Assembly: GCA_022009935.1 (NCBI GenBank) | Contig: CP091731.1 | Coordinates: 1,488,001 to 1,552,000 of the forward strand | Direction: 5' to 3' | Length of the DNA stretch: 64,000 nt | Source: Candidatus Melainabacteria bacterium | GTDB lineage: Bacteria > Cyanobacteriota > Vampirovibrionia > Gastranaerophilales > Gastranaerophilaceae | Shown: in pieces, positions 1 through 9,908 of the stretch | Position numbering within the stretch: the first letter of the stretch is position 1 | Layout: every line of letters starts with the position of its first letter | Notes under the pieces: generated by a model | Database searches by the model: none | Seen by the model: the letters and a program-made list of their open reading frames with translations, nothing else | What the model was told of the DNA's origin: nothing | Program-made: the position numbers and the translations under genes

Positions 1-35
1 TGAATTATATCATTGTTTAGTTTATTATTTTGCAC

Positions 36-410
36 ATGTGTAAGTTCCTTTCGTGTTTTTTTTATAAATCTAAATTATCATTTTGCAATAACTTATTATC
101 ATATATAGGTTTATTTTTAATTTATTTTTTTATAAGTTTAATTAAAAAACTTATTAGAGTTAATGAAGGCAATGTTATAGCTTTTTGTACAATATTAACT
201 ATTTTTATAACTATTCTTTTAATAGCATTTGCAATAATAGTATGGACAATAGAATACACATTCGACTTAAAAATAAAAAATAAGTTTATTTTGGAAAATA
301 AAATATATAATATTTTTTTTATTATTGGATTTTCAATAATGCTTTTATATTTGTCGACATTCACTATAACAATGTTTTATGTGCTTTTTAAATTATTATT
401 TATAAAATAA
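36..410 (+). CDS. Small multi-pass membrane protein, unknown
   Basis: About 124 residues, very rich in I, L and F, with three likely membrane helices and a short charged stretch (about residues 78-87) between the last two. The frame is closed by a stop just upstream, so translation starts at TTG 30 or ATG 36; neither has a clear ribosome binding site, so the start is uncertain. It converges on the phage portal gene and ends at a shared terminator. By size and composition it resembles the candidate immunity proteins at 3-8 kb, but it lacks their WWEIEKWWK signature, so no function is assigned. Confidence 0.5.
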   Translation: MCKFLSCFFYKSKLSFCNNLLSYIGLFLIYFFISLIKKLIRVNEGNVIAFCTILTIFITILLIAFAIIVWTIEYTFDLKIKNKFILENKIYNIFFIIGFSIMLLYLSTFTITMFYVLFKLLFIK

Positions 411-418
411 TAAAACCA

Positions 419-453
419 AAAGGGCGTAAAAAGAAACGCCCTTAAGTTTTTTT
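419..453. terminator. Bidirectional rho-independent terminator
   Basis: A 7-bp stem (agggcgt / acgccct) is followed on the plus strand by a run of seven T, and on the minus strand by a T-rich tract. It sits between the convergent genes ending at 410 and 464. Confidence 0.8.
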
Positions 454-463
454 GCATTAACAA

Positions 464-2235
464 TTATTGCTTTAAATCATTTTGAGGTTGATTTTCTTGC
501 AAAGCTGAATTGTCTTTAACATTTTCATTAACAAACGCTTGGGTATTTTCAACCCCAAACTGTTCAAGAGCATACTTAAAGCACTTATCCCAATTGATTT
601 TTGAGTTAAAATCAGGAATTTTTGCAAAAGAAGAAATCAAATTGAAAAGCTGAGAAAATTTTGATTTTCTGTCTATTGAAGCTTTTCTATCACCATACCG
701 ATAAAGAAAATCATAAGAACAACGGATAGAATCATCAACATCAATAAATTTGACTGCACCATTTTCGTTATAAACAATAGTTTCCGAACCAAACTTAAAA
801 TTTGAAGTAATTTCAGCAACGGCTTGAATCATAGGAATAATAATTTTACGAGAAATAGAATCAATAATCATATTAAGCCGAATAGCCTGCGAAGAAACAG
901 AATAACTAAACTCAGTAGCGGTTTTGTCAGTATTTTTATCCAATTGCCCGGACATATTCTTGAAAATTCCTGTTGCAGATTCAATCTGAGCTTTAAAGAA
1001 TTTAATAAAATCCCAGCCCTTGACAGCTTGTGTAAAATCAAGCGGTAAAGGTTGCTGTGGCATTAAAGCAGAATCATATTCAATAATTTTCCCCGGAGTT
1101 ACAACCTGTTCGCCCTTAAAACACCCTTTTGGAGCCAAATAAGGCGGATTAATTGTTAAAGACAGAGCATCCAATTGTTTATTTAATATTTCAGAGGAAA
1201 TAGAAGATAAAATCATAGCGACCTTCAAAGGAGAAACACCACGTTTAGTTTCCGGGTCTTCAATAACTGATGCATGAACAAAAGGGTTGATAACAAAAGG
1301 GTTAGGCTCAAACCGAACAACCTTTGTTCGAGCAACAACAGTAATTAAATAGTTTTTAAGCATAGTTCCGTCAGGTTTTTGAATATCACCATAAAACTCA
1401 AGAACCTCAAGCTTATTGCCTTTACGAGCTTTTGCTTTCATTAAATCGGAATTATAAACCGTTGAATAACCACCATCAACAATTTTGAATGAAGACAAAT
1501 TACCCAAAGTTTTGAGCGATTTAACACTTGATATTTGTTCAAGCTCATTGATTATTTCAGGCGATAGCATATTATTACTTTTGTTATCAATAATTTCATT
1601 AACATTAAGATAAGTCCGATAGATTTTAGCACAAGACCCAAAATTTTGCATATTTGAAATATCAAAAACAAAATCAGCTGGGTCAATGCATTTGACAGAA
1701 GATTCATCGTAAGCAACAACATCTTCAACAACAAACCCATCACAAGTTGGGTTTAAAAACTGTTCTTCAAGAGTTTGTGGTCGTCTTTTTTCTTATATTT
1801 AGTATTCCAACCGATAAATAAAGTAGCTTCACCTGCTTCAACGATGCTGTCAACAAGTTTCTCCATTTCATTTTTCAAATTCATTCTGTCAAACATATTA
1901 ACAAGCATTGCTTTATGAGAATTTGCAAGACTTTGTGCTTGCGGATTAATCCCAACAACATCAAACATACTTTCAGGGTTTGAATAGAGATTTTCAATCA
2001 AATGGGATTTTAAAGTTTGAGCAAGTTCATAAATGTCAGGAAGCGAAATATCATTTTTCCAATTGGAGTTATGGAAATTTTTGTTTAAATAAATTTCATT
2101 TTTCAATTCACGAATGTTCAAAAGCTGTCTTTGTCGATTTTCATCATATTTATCAAAAATAGAAACAATTTTTGAAGCAAGCTTTTTGGTTTTCATGAAT
2201 TGATAATTCATAATTATTATTTTTAAATCATTCAT
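464..2235 (-). CDS. Phage portal (head-tail connector) protein
   Basis: Reassembled across one shift near 1790: the upstream frame ends in KKKDDHK and the next frame continues RRPQTLEEQFLNP through GFVVEDVVAYDE into the long downstream frame. The whole is about 590 residues, the size of podovirus-type portals. Portal-like features are the SVIEDPETKRGVSPLK segment followed by a long alpha-helical region with NKQLDALSL, and a C-terminal glutamine-rich tail. The start at 2235 (MNDLKI) has AAGGAT upstream, which favours it over the longer frame to 2271. It would form the ring through which DNA enters the capsid. It is the last gene of the phage-like block inside this window; large terminase and capsid genes are not seen. 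Confidence 0.7.
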
Positions 2236-2269
2236 AAATAACATCCTTATAGTAATTAAAAGTAAACTC

Positions 2270-2308
2270 AAAAAAAGAACGTGATGTAAGATTTTTTCAC
2301 ATCACGTT
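2270..2308 (-). terminator. Terminator upstream of the portal gene
   Basis: Perfect 10-bp inverted repeat aacgtgatgt / acatcacgtt with an 11-nt loop. On the minus strand it is followed by seven T. It ends the transcript of the small membrane gene 2325-2550. Confidence 0.8.
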
Positions 2309-2324
2309 ATATAATTAGAAGAAA

Positions 2325-2550
2325 TTAAGGCTTTATAAGAACCTCATAAATTTTGTCGATTTTATCTTTAATATCATCCATTTGTTCCTTTAAAGCTTGT
2401 ACAGTGTGCATTGAAGCGAATTTAGACTGAGCTTCATTAAGAATTTCGCGATGTTTTTTTCAAGCATACAAGGAGTAACAAAAATTTTATGTTGAATAAA
2501 AAGACAAAAACGACAATCAGAAAGGGAGAGAAATCAATAAATTTGTCCAT
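2325..2550 (-). CDS. Small membrane-anchored coiled-coil phage protein
   Basis: Starts MDKFIDFSPF with one hydrophobic helix (residues 8-30), then, across a one-base shift in an A-run near 2455, a charged helical tail containing KEQMDDIKDKIDKIYEVL, about 75 residues in all. One N-terminal membrane helix plus a heptad-like tail resembles holin-associated or haemolysin XhlA-type phage proteins, but this is only an architectural resemblance. It lies between the Q/N-rich protein and the portal gene and ends at a terminator. Confidence 0.5.
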
Positions 2551-2571
2551 AATAACCATCCAATCAGAAAA

Positions 2572-3232
2572 TTATTTCTTTCTGTTTTTCATTTCTTCAC
2601 GCAATTGAGCCATAATTTGTTCTTCATTGGCTAAAAAACTCATCAGTAGTCATATTTTTAACATCTTCACGTGTAAAAATTTTATTCAATGCATTATTTG
2701 ACACATTGGATGTATTTGTAACATTAGTATTCATTTTAGAAATAGCCTCCTTATTAGCATTTTCAAGTTGTTTTTGATAGTTCATTTGATTAACATAATC
2801 ATCAACGGCACCTGTTTCAAGAGTTGTAACAAGTTTTGAAATAGCATCAATTTGAGAAGGAGTCATTTCGTCAACATTATTTTGGAGATATTCTTTCAAC
2901 GACTGACGTGAAGGTTTTTTAAAGAAATCTGCATTATTTGTTTCAAACTGTTTTAACAATTCAACAATCCCCAAAGGATTTTGTTGAACTTGCGTTTGAG
3001 CATTTTGAAGTGCTTGGGCATTTTGTTGCGGTATTTGGTTTTGGTTTTGAGTTTGATTTAAATTTTGTGGAAAATTGGCACCACTTTGCGAATTTTGTTT
3101 TAATGAATCAACAAGCATCTGATTTAATAAAGCTGTTCCGACACTGGTGTCAATTTTCCCGGCGTTTACAAGCGCCTGAACTTTTTCATATTGTCAACAA
3201 GTGACATTTTGAACTGTGTTTACATTTTGCAT
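2572..3232 (-). CDS. Q/N-rich phage structural or scaffold-like protein
   Basis: About 215 residues read across two shifts (near 3190 and 2630). The N-terminal half is dominated by Q and N, followed by a charged helical half with EYLQNNVDEMTPSQIDAI and a C-terminal EEQIMAQLREEMKNRKK helix. The start at 3232 (MQNVNTVQ) has GAGG upstream. Low-complexity, helical, acidic proteins next to a portal are often scaffolds, but no family is recognised here; the assignment comes from position. Confidence 0.5.
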
Positions 3233-3277
3233 AATTTACCTCGTTTCTTTTAATAATTAACTACTTTCATACACAAC

Positions 3278-3308
3278 AAAAAATCACTTTTGTTTAAAAG
3301 TGATTTTC
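3278..3308 (-). terminator. Terminator after immunity candidate E
   Basis: Stem aaatcacttt / aaagtgattt with a six-base loop, followed on the minus strand by six T. It lies just downstream of the membrane gene ending at 3336. Confidence 0.7.
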
Positions 3309-3335
3309 ATTGGTAATATTTGTAAAATATAAGTT

Positions 3336-3987
3336 TTAAATTATTTTCGTTTTTAACACTTTATTAATTTTCAACCCGACTTTGCTACCCCATTTACAAA
3401 TCAGAGTAACAATAACAAAAACGATTTTTTGACATTTTTAAAATTTTGATAATTAAAATCTTGAATTTTATTAAATATTTTATTAATTTCTAAATATAAT
3501 TATGTATTTTTAATTCTTTTAGAACTATACCATTTATCACAATCATTCTTCCACCATTTTTCAATCTCCCACCAGAAAAACAGAAAAAGATAGCTGCCGA
3601 AAAGACCAAAATAAATAAAAATATATACATATGCAAAAATACTGGTAGACTTTGAGTTGGAAATAAAAAATAAATATTCTGGTATTAATGTTAAAAATAA
3701 AATAAATATTTTTAAATAATATATTGGTTTTCAATAAATGTATAAACCCTAAAATTATTTTATTTTTGCTAATTTTATATAAAATATTGTATAAAATTGG
3801 CAAAGATGGGAACTTTAAAATAGGATACACTAAATCTAAATATTGACAAATGTTACTATCTTCATTGGCATACATATACAATACTAATATTATAAATAAT
3901 ACTATGAAATCCGCAAAAAAACAAATTAACAAAAATAATTAGCAAAACTTGGAATATAAAACTTAATGTGTCTTTTATAAATCTCAT
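3336..3987 (-). CDS. Candidate immunity membrane protein E
   Basis: Reads from MRFIKDTLSF through several shifts to a C-terminus near NKVLKTKII. It has at least four hydrophobic helices, then the signature LFGSYLFLFFWWEIEKWWK and a basic, probably cytoplasmic tail. About 200 bp of the 3' part (roughly 3420-3600) is nearly identical to 6540-6725 of immunity candidate 2, showing recent duplication or gene conversion. It directly follows orphan toxin tip E and a hairpin at 4016-4052. The immunity role is inferred from the strict tip-then-membrane-gene order repeated along the locus. Confidence 0.5.
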
Positions 3988-4015
3988 TTCTTCATAATAT
4001 TTAAATTTTTATAAA

Positions 4016-4052
4016 AAGTCAAGCCAAATTGTATAAATATTCGGCTTGACTT
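4016..4052 (-). terminator. Hairpin between tip E and its immunity gene
   Basis: Stem aagtcaagcc / ggcttgactt immediately after the tip E stop, followed on the minus strand by an AT-rich stretch with T-runs. Equivalent hairpins follow tips A and C. Confidence 0.6.
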
Positions 4053-4060
4053 GTTTATTG

Positions 4061-4345
4061 TTACAATTTAAATTTTATTGGAACTAATATATAATATTTA
4101 TCTATCTGCTTATTATCTTGCAAATAATAAGCAAAATTATTTATTAATTGAGTTTCATTATCTTTTATAAAATTAATAAAAGTAGACTCAACATAAGGTA
4201 ATTTATCAAAATCATAAATATCATAAAGAACACCGTTAAAATAGCCTTGATTGTCTACATACGGGTTCAATATCGTTCCATGACCGATTGAATAATGCAA
4301 GTTCCTGTCCTGATTCAATTCTATACCTATTTTATCGGTTTTGTC
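4061..4345 (-). pseudogene. Orphan toxin C-terminal tip E (colicin M-like)
   Basis: Begins abruptly at KTDKIGIELNQDRN, identical to the middle of the full-length toxin, and continues through SIGHGTILNPYV and GYFNGVLYDIYDF before diverging into its own end (FDKLPYVEST to LVPIKFKL). It lacks the secretion or structural N-terminus and has no start with a ribosome binding site, so it is probably a silent cassette. DIYDF resembles the DxYD active-site core of colicin M-type lipid II hydrolases; the His-Arg that follows this core in colicin M is not evident. Confidence 0.55.
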
Positions 4346-4348
4346 TAT

Positions 4349-4831
4349 TTATTTTGTTATTAAAAATTTATATCTTAATGCACAAAAAAATGAAACTATA
4401 TAAAAAGGTAAATAAAAGCTTATAACGGAAAAAAGTGGCAGATAAACACAATATTTAACATAAATATAGTCATTTGCATTAATTAAACGTGACATGCTAA
4501 AGCAAACAAATTTATCTAAAATTATTACACAAACCAATAATAAAAATGGTATTTTAAAAGTTTGAAACATATATTTTATATAAGGGTTGGTACTTTTTTT
4601 ATATATAATAAAACTTATTATTGGTAAAATTAGTAACTTAAAAGTATAAGCAATTATACACGGTAAAAATAATACAACAATAAGTCCTGAAGTAAGATAT
4701 TCACCATTTACTTCTGTTATAAAAATTAATATTAAACCAATAGTTAATAATAAAGGTATAAATGCCATCGCTATATAAGTAAATATTATTAACAATAAAT
4801 TACGAATATCTTGATTATTAAACAAATTCAT
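4349..4831 (-). CDS. Candidate immunity membrane protein D
   Basis: Intact, 160 residues starting MNLFNNQDIRN, with four or five hydrophobic helices and a short basic C-terminus. Unlike the other candidates it lacks the WWEIEKWWK signature, so it belongs to a different membrane family. Its ATG overlaps the stop of orphan tip D (ATGA), with AAAGG upstream, indicating coupled translation. This tight coupling to a toxin-tip reading frame is the best evidence that it is a cognate immunity gene. Confidence 0.55.
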   Translation of the reverse strand: MNLFNNQDIRNLLLIIFTYIAMAFIPLLLTIGLILIFITEVNGEYLTSGLIVVLFLPCIIAYTFKLLILPIISFIIYKKSTNPYIKYMFQTFKIPFLLLVCVIILDKFVCFSMSRLINANDYIYVKYCVYLPLFSVISFYLPFYIVSFFCALRYKFLITK

Positions 4832-4995
4832 CGTAATTTCCTTTCAATTTCAATTACATTAAAATAATTTTTATAATTTCCTTTTTCTTGCATATTATAA
4901 CCCCAATTATTTGGAATATTAGTTACAGATTTTCCATTTCGATATTCAAAATCAGTATAATCAATAATTTAGCAGTAAATACACCATTAGAATCG
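4828..4995 (-). pseudogene. Orphan toxin tip D fragment
   Basis: Starts directly after the stop of immunity gene C. One shift near 4970 separates FDSNGVFTAKL from DYTDFEYRNGKSV; the frame continues through NNWGYNMQEKGNYKNYF to IEIERKLR and a stop. Spacing and pattern (GVFTA, D..DF, then a Y-Q-G-Y segment and a hydrophobic end) match the last 55 residues of the other tips, though sequence identity is low. It is probably the end of a divergent colicin M-like domain whose upstream part has been lost. Confidence 0.45.
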
Positions 4996-4997
4996 AA

Positions 4998-5585
4998 TTA
5001 AAACACTTTTTTATTCAACAAAGCTTTGAAATTGCTTCGAAATTTCACGCACCACTCACAAACAGCACAAACATATTTATTTCCTTTATCTTTTTCTCTC
5101 TTCCACCATTTTTCAACTTCCCACCAAAGAAACAGAAAAAGATAGCTGCCAAAAGGCCAAAAAACTATGCAGAAAAAGAAGAAGTTAGTCCATATTTCTT
5201 TTTTTAACGAATTTCTACTAAAATAATTAAATATTATAAACGGCAATATTGTTATAAACAATATAAATAATTTTGAATAAAAAGTATATTTTAACTTATA
5301 AACGATTTTTTTTATTATACAATTAGTACTGTTTTTTTCAATAAAATTATATAGTAAAGGTAAACTAAAATATTTGGTTACAACTCCAAGACATCCTAGC
5401 ATATATAAAGGTAAATAATATTTTGTTGTTTCATTATAATTTATACCAAAATTTGAAGTTAAAAATATGTCATATATAAACATCAAAAAGAAAAATAAAA
5501 ACAGAGCAAAATTTAAATCAGCAATAAATATATTAACAATAATTACTAAAATTATGTCCAAAATATTTTTAATAACATCTTTCAT
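4998..5585 (-). CDS. Candidate immunity membrane protein C
   Basis: Intact frame; the likely start is MKDVIKNILDI at 5585, because the longer frame to 5642 runs back through the hairpin that follows tip C. Around 195 residues with four hydrophobic helices, FGSYLFLFLWWEVEKWWK near residue 145, and a basic tail ending LLNKKVF. It is a paralogue of immunity candidates 1, 2 and E. It follows orphan tip C directly, as the immunity gene follows the toxin in known toxin/immunity modules. Confidence 0.55.
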   Translation of the reverse strand: MKDVIKNILDIILVIIVNIFIADLNFALFLFFFLMFIYDIFLTSNFGINYNETTKYYLPLYMLGCLGVVTKYFSLPLLYNFIEKNSTNCIIKKIVYKLKYTFYSKLFILFITILPFIIFNYFSRNSLKKEIWTNFFFFCIVFWPFGSYLFLFLWWEVEKWWKREKDKGNKYVCAVCEWCVKFRSNFKALLNKKVF

Positions 5586-5617
5586 TTTGCTAATAATAGC
5601 ATAATAAATAATACAAA

Positions 5618-5647
5618 ACAAGATGAAGCATAACAGCCTCATCTTGT
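5618..5647 (-). terminator. Hairpin between tip C and its immunity gene
   Basis: Stem acaagatga / tcatcttgt right after the tip C stop, followed by a T-rich stretch on the minus strand. Immunity gene C is therefore probably transcribed separately or by read-through. Confidence 0.5.
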
Positions 5648-5656
5648 AACTTATAA

Positions 5657-6468
5657 TTATAATTTAAATCTGATAGGTACAAGAATATAGTATTTGTCTA
5701 AACCATTTACCAATTGAAGAAAGTATGCACTATTATTTATCTTAAATAGATCTAAATTCCTTACATCCCATGTCCAATTAAAATCATAGATATCATAAAG
5801 AACGCCGTTAAAATAGCCTTGATTGTCTACATACGGGTTCAATATCGTTCCATGACCGATTGAATAATGCAAGTTCCTGTCCTGATTCAACTCTATACCT
5901 ATTTTATCGGTTTTAAATACATTTCGATTAGAATCAAAACTAGACCTAACTTGTTTTTGCAATTGTGGCGATGTTGATAATTCTCTACTCATATCACTAT
6001 CATTTGCAAATGCAACACCATACCATTTGGGGTCTATTGCAAGCCCTGGTGTATTCAAATTGTATTGCTGCGTAATTTTTGCATTGTTTTCAGGTTGAAG
6101 AACAATAAATTGACTATTGTCTTTAACTGTTTTGAATTTATCGATGGATAAATCCATTAAGAGTCTTGCTTCTGGACGTTTTATATTTTTATCATAATTA
6201 AATTTATGCAAATTATAATTAAAGTTTTTGATAGTATTTTTTATTGCCTCATCTTTAAAATCATTCACAACATCCATCGGGTTAAAATTATTAATAGTCG
6301 TAGGCAATTGTCCAACATCAACTTGACTCATAATATCAGGATAAAGATTTTTAAGAAGAATAAGGTCTTGTTGTTGAAAAAGCTCGTCATAATTGTCCAC
6401 CCCACCTTTTTAATGTCACAGGTGCAGCAGCACCTGTCATTTGAGTTGGCTGAAACAGTTTTTGACGT
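5657..6468 (-). pseudogene. Orphan toxin cassette C (linker plus colicin M-like tip)
   Basis: The homology to the parent toxin starts exactly after the stop of immunity gene 2, at RQKLFQPTQMTGAAAP, and runs through GGVDNYDELFQQQDL, NLYPDIMSQVDVGQLPTT, the RPEARLLMDLSIDKFK block and SIGHGTILNPYV to DIYDF. After that point the last 45 residues are unique (NWTWDVRNLDLF to LVPIRFKL). Residues in the middle (about 45-70) also differ from the parent. No start codon has a convincing ribosome binding site and a shift occurs near 6407. It is read as a stored cassette that could recombine with the parent through the nearly identical linker. Confidence 0.6.
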
Positions 6469-6472
6469 AAAA

Positions 6473-7193
6473 TCAAAATATCTTTTTATCTAAAACCTTT
6501 TTAATTTTTTCTAGAAATTTACAAATTGAAATTATAATAACAAAAACGATTTTTTGACATTTTTTAAAATTTTGATAATTAAAATCTTGAATTTTATTAA
6601 ATATTTTATTAATTTCTAAATATAATTGTGTATTTTTAATTCTTTTAGAACTATACCATTTATCACAATCATTCTTCCACCATTTTTCAATCTCCCACCA
6701 GAAAAACAGAAAAAGATAGCTGCCGAAAAGACCCAATATTACACAAAGAACTAAAAAACTAAACAAAATATCATTAGGCTTAATTAACATATTAAATATT
6801 AAATACGGAATTATTGAAACCAATAAAATCAAAAACTTCAGCCTGAATTTAGTTTTTAAATTTTTAATAAATTTGACAATGCTAACATTTTTACTTTTTG
6901 TTTCTAACATATTATAAAATATTGGTAAAACTAATAATTTTAACAACAATATCGAAATAATAAGTATTATTAAAAAATTATAAACATATGCAAAAATAAT
7001 ATCATCATATGTGTTATTAAAATCATAATAATATTTTTTCTAAAAATATATGTAAATTTGCAACAAAAGGGAATACAAGTGAAAAAAAAGTTCCTACTAA
7101 TAGTATTATAATATTACTATCTGCAAACAAAAAATTCACTAAAATAATGTTAAAATAGTTAATTAAAAATTTTTTGAAACTTATTTTTTTCAT
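6473..7193 (-). CDS. Candidate immunity membrane protein 2
   Basis: Starts MKKISFKKFLINYFN, reads across shifts near 7085 and 7035, and ends LDKKIF, about 237 residues. Four or five hydrophobic helices precede LFGSYLFLFFWWEIEKWWK and a long basic tail with KRIKNTQLYLEINKIFNK. Part of the tail is repeated at the DNA level in immunity gene E, and its last 25 residues match immunity gene 1. It follows the truncated tip B and a palindromic terminator, so tip B is its likely partner. Confidence 0.5.
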
Positions 7194-7220
7194 AAGTTAG
7201 ATATTAACATATTAATAAAA

Positions 7221-7252
7221 AATACAACTAGTCATATGACTAGTTGTATTTT
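7221..7252. terminator. Perfect palindrome terminator after tip B
   Basis: A 30-bp palindrome centred on catatg (aatacaacta ... tagttgtatt) with T-runs on both sides, so it can terminate in either direction. It overlaps the stop of tip B. Confidence 0.7.
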
Positions 7253-7390
7253 TCCCATTGGTTCTTAGGTATTTTGATAATTATTAGATTATAAAAATTT
7301 TCAATAACTTTTCCATATTGTGCAGCATATGCAATACGAACTAATTGTTTTGGATCATTCTTATTAAAATCATAAACAGTTTTTGACGTA
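7240..7390 (-). pseudogene. Orphan toxin tip B with internal deletion
   Basis: After the stop of immunity gene 1 the sequence starts with the first bases of the shared linker (aaacagtttttgacg on the plus strand), then jumps straight to VYDFNKNDPKQL and continues through AYAAQYGKVIENFYN to NQWEKYN and a stop. The whole linker and upstream half of the toxin domain, about 570 bp relative to cassette C, are missing. The YDFN core and the hydrophobic strand before the stop match the other tips. It is a deletion scar, not an expressible toxin. Confidence 0.5.
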
Positions 7391-7393
7391 AAA

Positions 7394-8021
7394 TCAAAAT
7401 ATCTTTTTATCTAAAACCTTTTTAATCTTTTCTAGAAATTTGCAAATTGAAGATATAATTTTATTAAATATTTTACTAATTTTTAAATATAATTGTGTAT
7501 TTTTAATTCTCTTAGAACCATACCATTTATCACAATCACTCTTCCACCATTTCTCAATCTGCCACCAGAAAAACAGAAAAAGATAGCTACCGAAGAGACC
7601 CAATATTACACAAAAAACTAAAAAACTAAACAAAATATCATCAGGTTTAGTTAACATATTAAATATTAAACATGGAATTATTGAAAGAAATAAAATAAAA
7701 AATTTTACAATTATTTTATTTTTTTAAAGCATATATAAATTTTTTAATCAGTCTACTTTGACTATTTTTTGATAAAAAACTATACAATAATGGTAAACTT
7801 ATAAATTTTATGATAAAAATACATATAGCTATAATTATTAAAGGTACTAAATAATAATTAGGAAGATCAATCCAATCTATATTTAATAAATACGACAAAA
7901 ATGCAAAATAAGCTAGCGTCATTATAAGTAGCCAAATAAAAATTATATTCAAGTCTGCAACAAAAAAATTGATAAATATTATTAAAAATGTGTCTAATAA
8001 ATTTTTACAAATTTTCTTCAT
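7394..8021 (-). CDS. Candidate immunity membrane protein 1 (cognate of full toxin)
   Basis: MKKICKNLLDTF start, one shift near 7715, about 208 residues ending LDKKIF. Four hydrophobic helices, then LFGSYLFLFFWWQIEKWWK and a basic tail. It is first downstream of the full-length toxin, separated by a hairpin at 8051-8080, so it is the likely cognate immunity protein. The C-terminal aromatic and basic signature shared with candidates 2, C and E suggests a common membrane family; the N-terminal halves vary, as expected if they recognise different tips. Confidence 0.5.
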
Positions 8022-8050
8022 ACATCGATATTACATCATAAAAATAAAAA

Positions 8051-8080
8051 ACAAGTTGAGAATAATATACCTCAACTTGT
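8051..8080 (-). terminator. Hairpin between full toxin and immunity 1
   Basis: 10-bp stem acaagttgag / ctcaacttgt just after the toxin stop, with a T-rich stretch downstream on the minus strand. Confidence 0.65.
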
Positions 8081-8088
8081 TTTTCATA

Positions 8089-9908
8089 TTACCATTTATA
8101 TCTTATTGGAACTAATACATAATATTTGTCTATTTGGCTTGTTTTTTGCAAGCTATACGCTATATTATTTACCCCAGCTAAATAAGGATTACTATAATCT
8201 TTCATCAAGTCAAAATCATAAATATCATAAAGAACACCGTTAAAATAGCCTTGATTGTCTACATACGGGTTCAATATCGTTCCATGACCGATTGAATAAT
8301 GCAAGTTCCTGTCCTGATTCAATTCTATTCCTATTTTATCGGTTTTAAATACATTTCGATTAGAATCAAATGATGACCTAACTTGTTTTTGCAATTGTGG
8401 CGAGGTCGATAATTCTCTACTCATATCACTATCATTTGCAAATGCAACACCATACCATTTGGGGTCTATTGCAAGCCCTGGTGTATTCAAATTGTATTGC
8501 TGCGTAATTTTTGCATTGTTTTCAGGTTGAAGAACAATAAATTGACTATTATCTTTAGCTGTTTTGAATTTATCAATGGATAAATCCATTAAAAGTCTTG
8601 TTTCAGGGCGTTTTCTATTTAAAAAATTATTTGCACCCTTTAATCCATAAGAACCTAGTTGTTCAAATTTTTGCCAAGCTTCATTCTTCAAATCATTCAC
8701 AACATCCAATGGATTGTAATTATTAATAGTCGTAGGCAATTGTCCAACATCAACTTGACTCATAATATCAGGATAAAGATTTTTAAGAAGAATAAGGTCT
8801 TGTTGTTGAAAAAAGCTCATCATAATTGTCTACTCCACCTTTTAATGTCACAGGTGCAGCAGCACCTGTCATTTGAGTTGGCTGAAACAGTTTTTGACGT
8901 AAATTTTTCAACTCATTTGAGGCTTCAACGGAACCTTCAAGTTGATAGGCTTTGTTTTGAAGCCCGTCACTCAATTCGCCGATTCGTTCAAGTTCTTTAA
9001 TAGAACCTTCAGGCATATCGTTTTTAATATATGCATCAAAACGTTTGGAAACAGTGTCAATACTTTTTAAATCGCGATAAAGTTCATTGAGTTTAGGATT
9101 TTCCAAAATTTTCTCACCGACTTTTGCTCCGATTTGACCAAACACAGACCCAACAGAGGGCAAAAGTCCAAGCGCATTTGTCATTATTTTAAGCAAATCC
9201 TTATCCTCACCTTTAGAAGCCTTGACTATGTTGATTACCTTTGGCACGACATCAGCTGCAATAGTCACAACCTGTCCCAAAATTGGATTAACAGCGTTTA
9301 GTGCTTCGCTAATTCCAAGTGTTTGCACCAAATGTCCCCAATCGACTTCAAGAAAATCACCCTCAACCATTTGGCAGACACTTTTCACAACAAATTCCAA
9401 TTCCTGTTTCAATATTTCTTTTGTTTGAGCATCAGCATCTTCAGGCAATTGTGTCCAAACACCATCCCAACTCATTAGTCCTTGCGCAACAGAATTGGTT
9501 ACCAATAGTGCATTTTTCACCTTGCCTTCAGGCAAATAGCTTATTATTTCAGTAATTTTTTGCTTTAGTTCTGCAAGCCTTTGAGAACTGTCGTTTGTTT
9601 TACCGTCTTGCATAACACCAAAACCGTCAAATTTGTTTACAACATTGAGAAGATTGTCTCGAGCTTCGCTTTGGGGCATTTCTTCAATAGCCGCTTTGAG
9701 TTTCTCTAAAAAACCTTTATCGTCCATTTGTGAATATGGGTCATTGTCAACAAAACCGTTGAGACTTTGACTTTTATCACCGTTAAAAATAGTCAATAAA
9801 GCTTTTTCCCGGTAAACGGCGCCAATAAGAAGAAACTTTTGTTCCGTCAGCTTTTATATAGCCTTTGATTAAAATCTTATCGCCGTTTATATCTGGTGTT
9901 TGGTTCAT
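8089..9908 (-). CDS. Full-length polymorphic toxin-like protein, colicin M-like C-terminus
   Basis: About 605 residues reconstructed over two shifts (near 9795 and 8820). The start at 9908 (MNQTPDINGDK) has AAGGAGGT eight bases upstream. Residues 9-35 contain KGYIKADGTKVSSYWRR, a motif type common in phage virion and minor head proteins. Residues 40-350 are helical with a hydrophobic stretch (AVNPILGQVVTIAADVVP). A linker (QPTQMTGAAAPVTLKGGV) leads to the region shared with orphan cassettes. The last 75 residues hold SIGHGTIL, GVLYDIYDF and a variable end. DIYDF suggests a colicin M-type lipid II hydrolase, but the usual following His-Arg is not obvious. Phage lytic enzyme is the main alternative. 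Confidence 0.6.

Noticed and set aside
122..364. Minus-strand 80-residue frame opposite the first membrane gene
   Set aside because: AT-rich mirror reading with no ribosome binding site; the plus-strand frame ends at a proper terminator.
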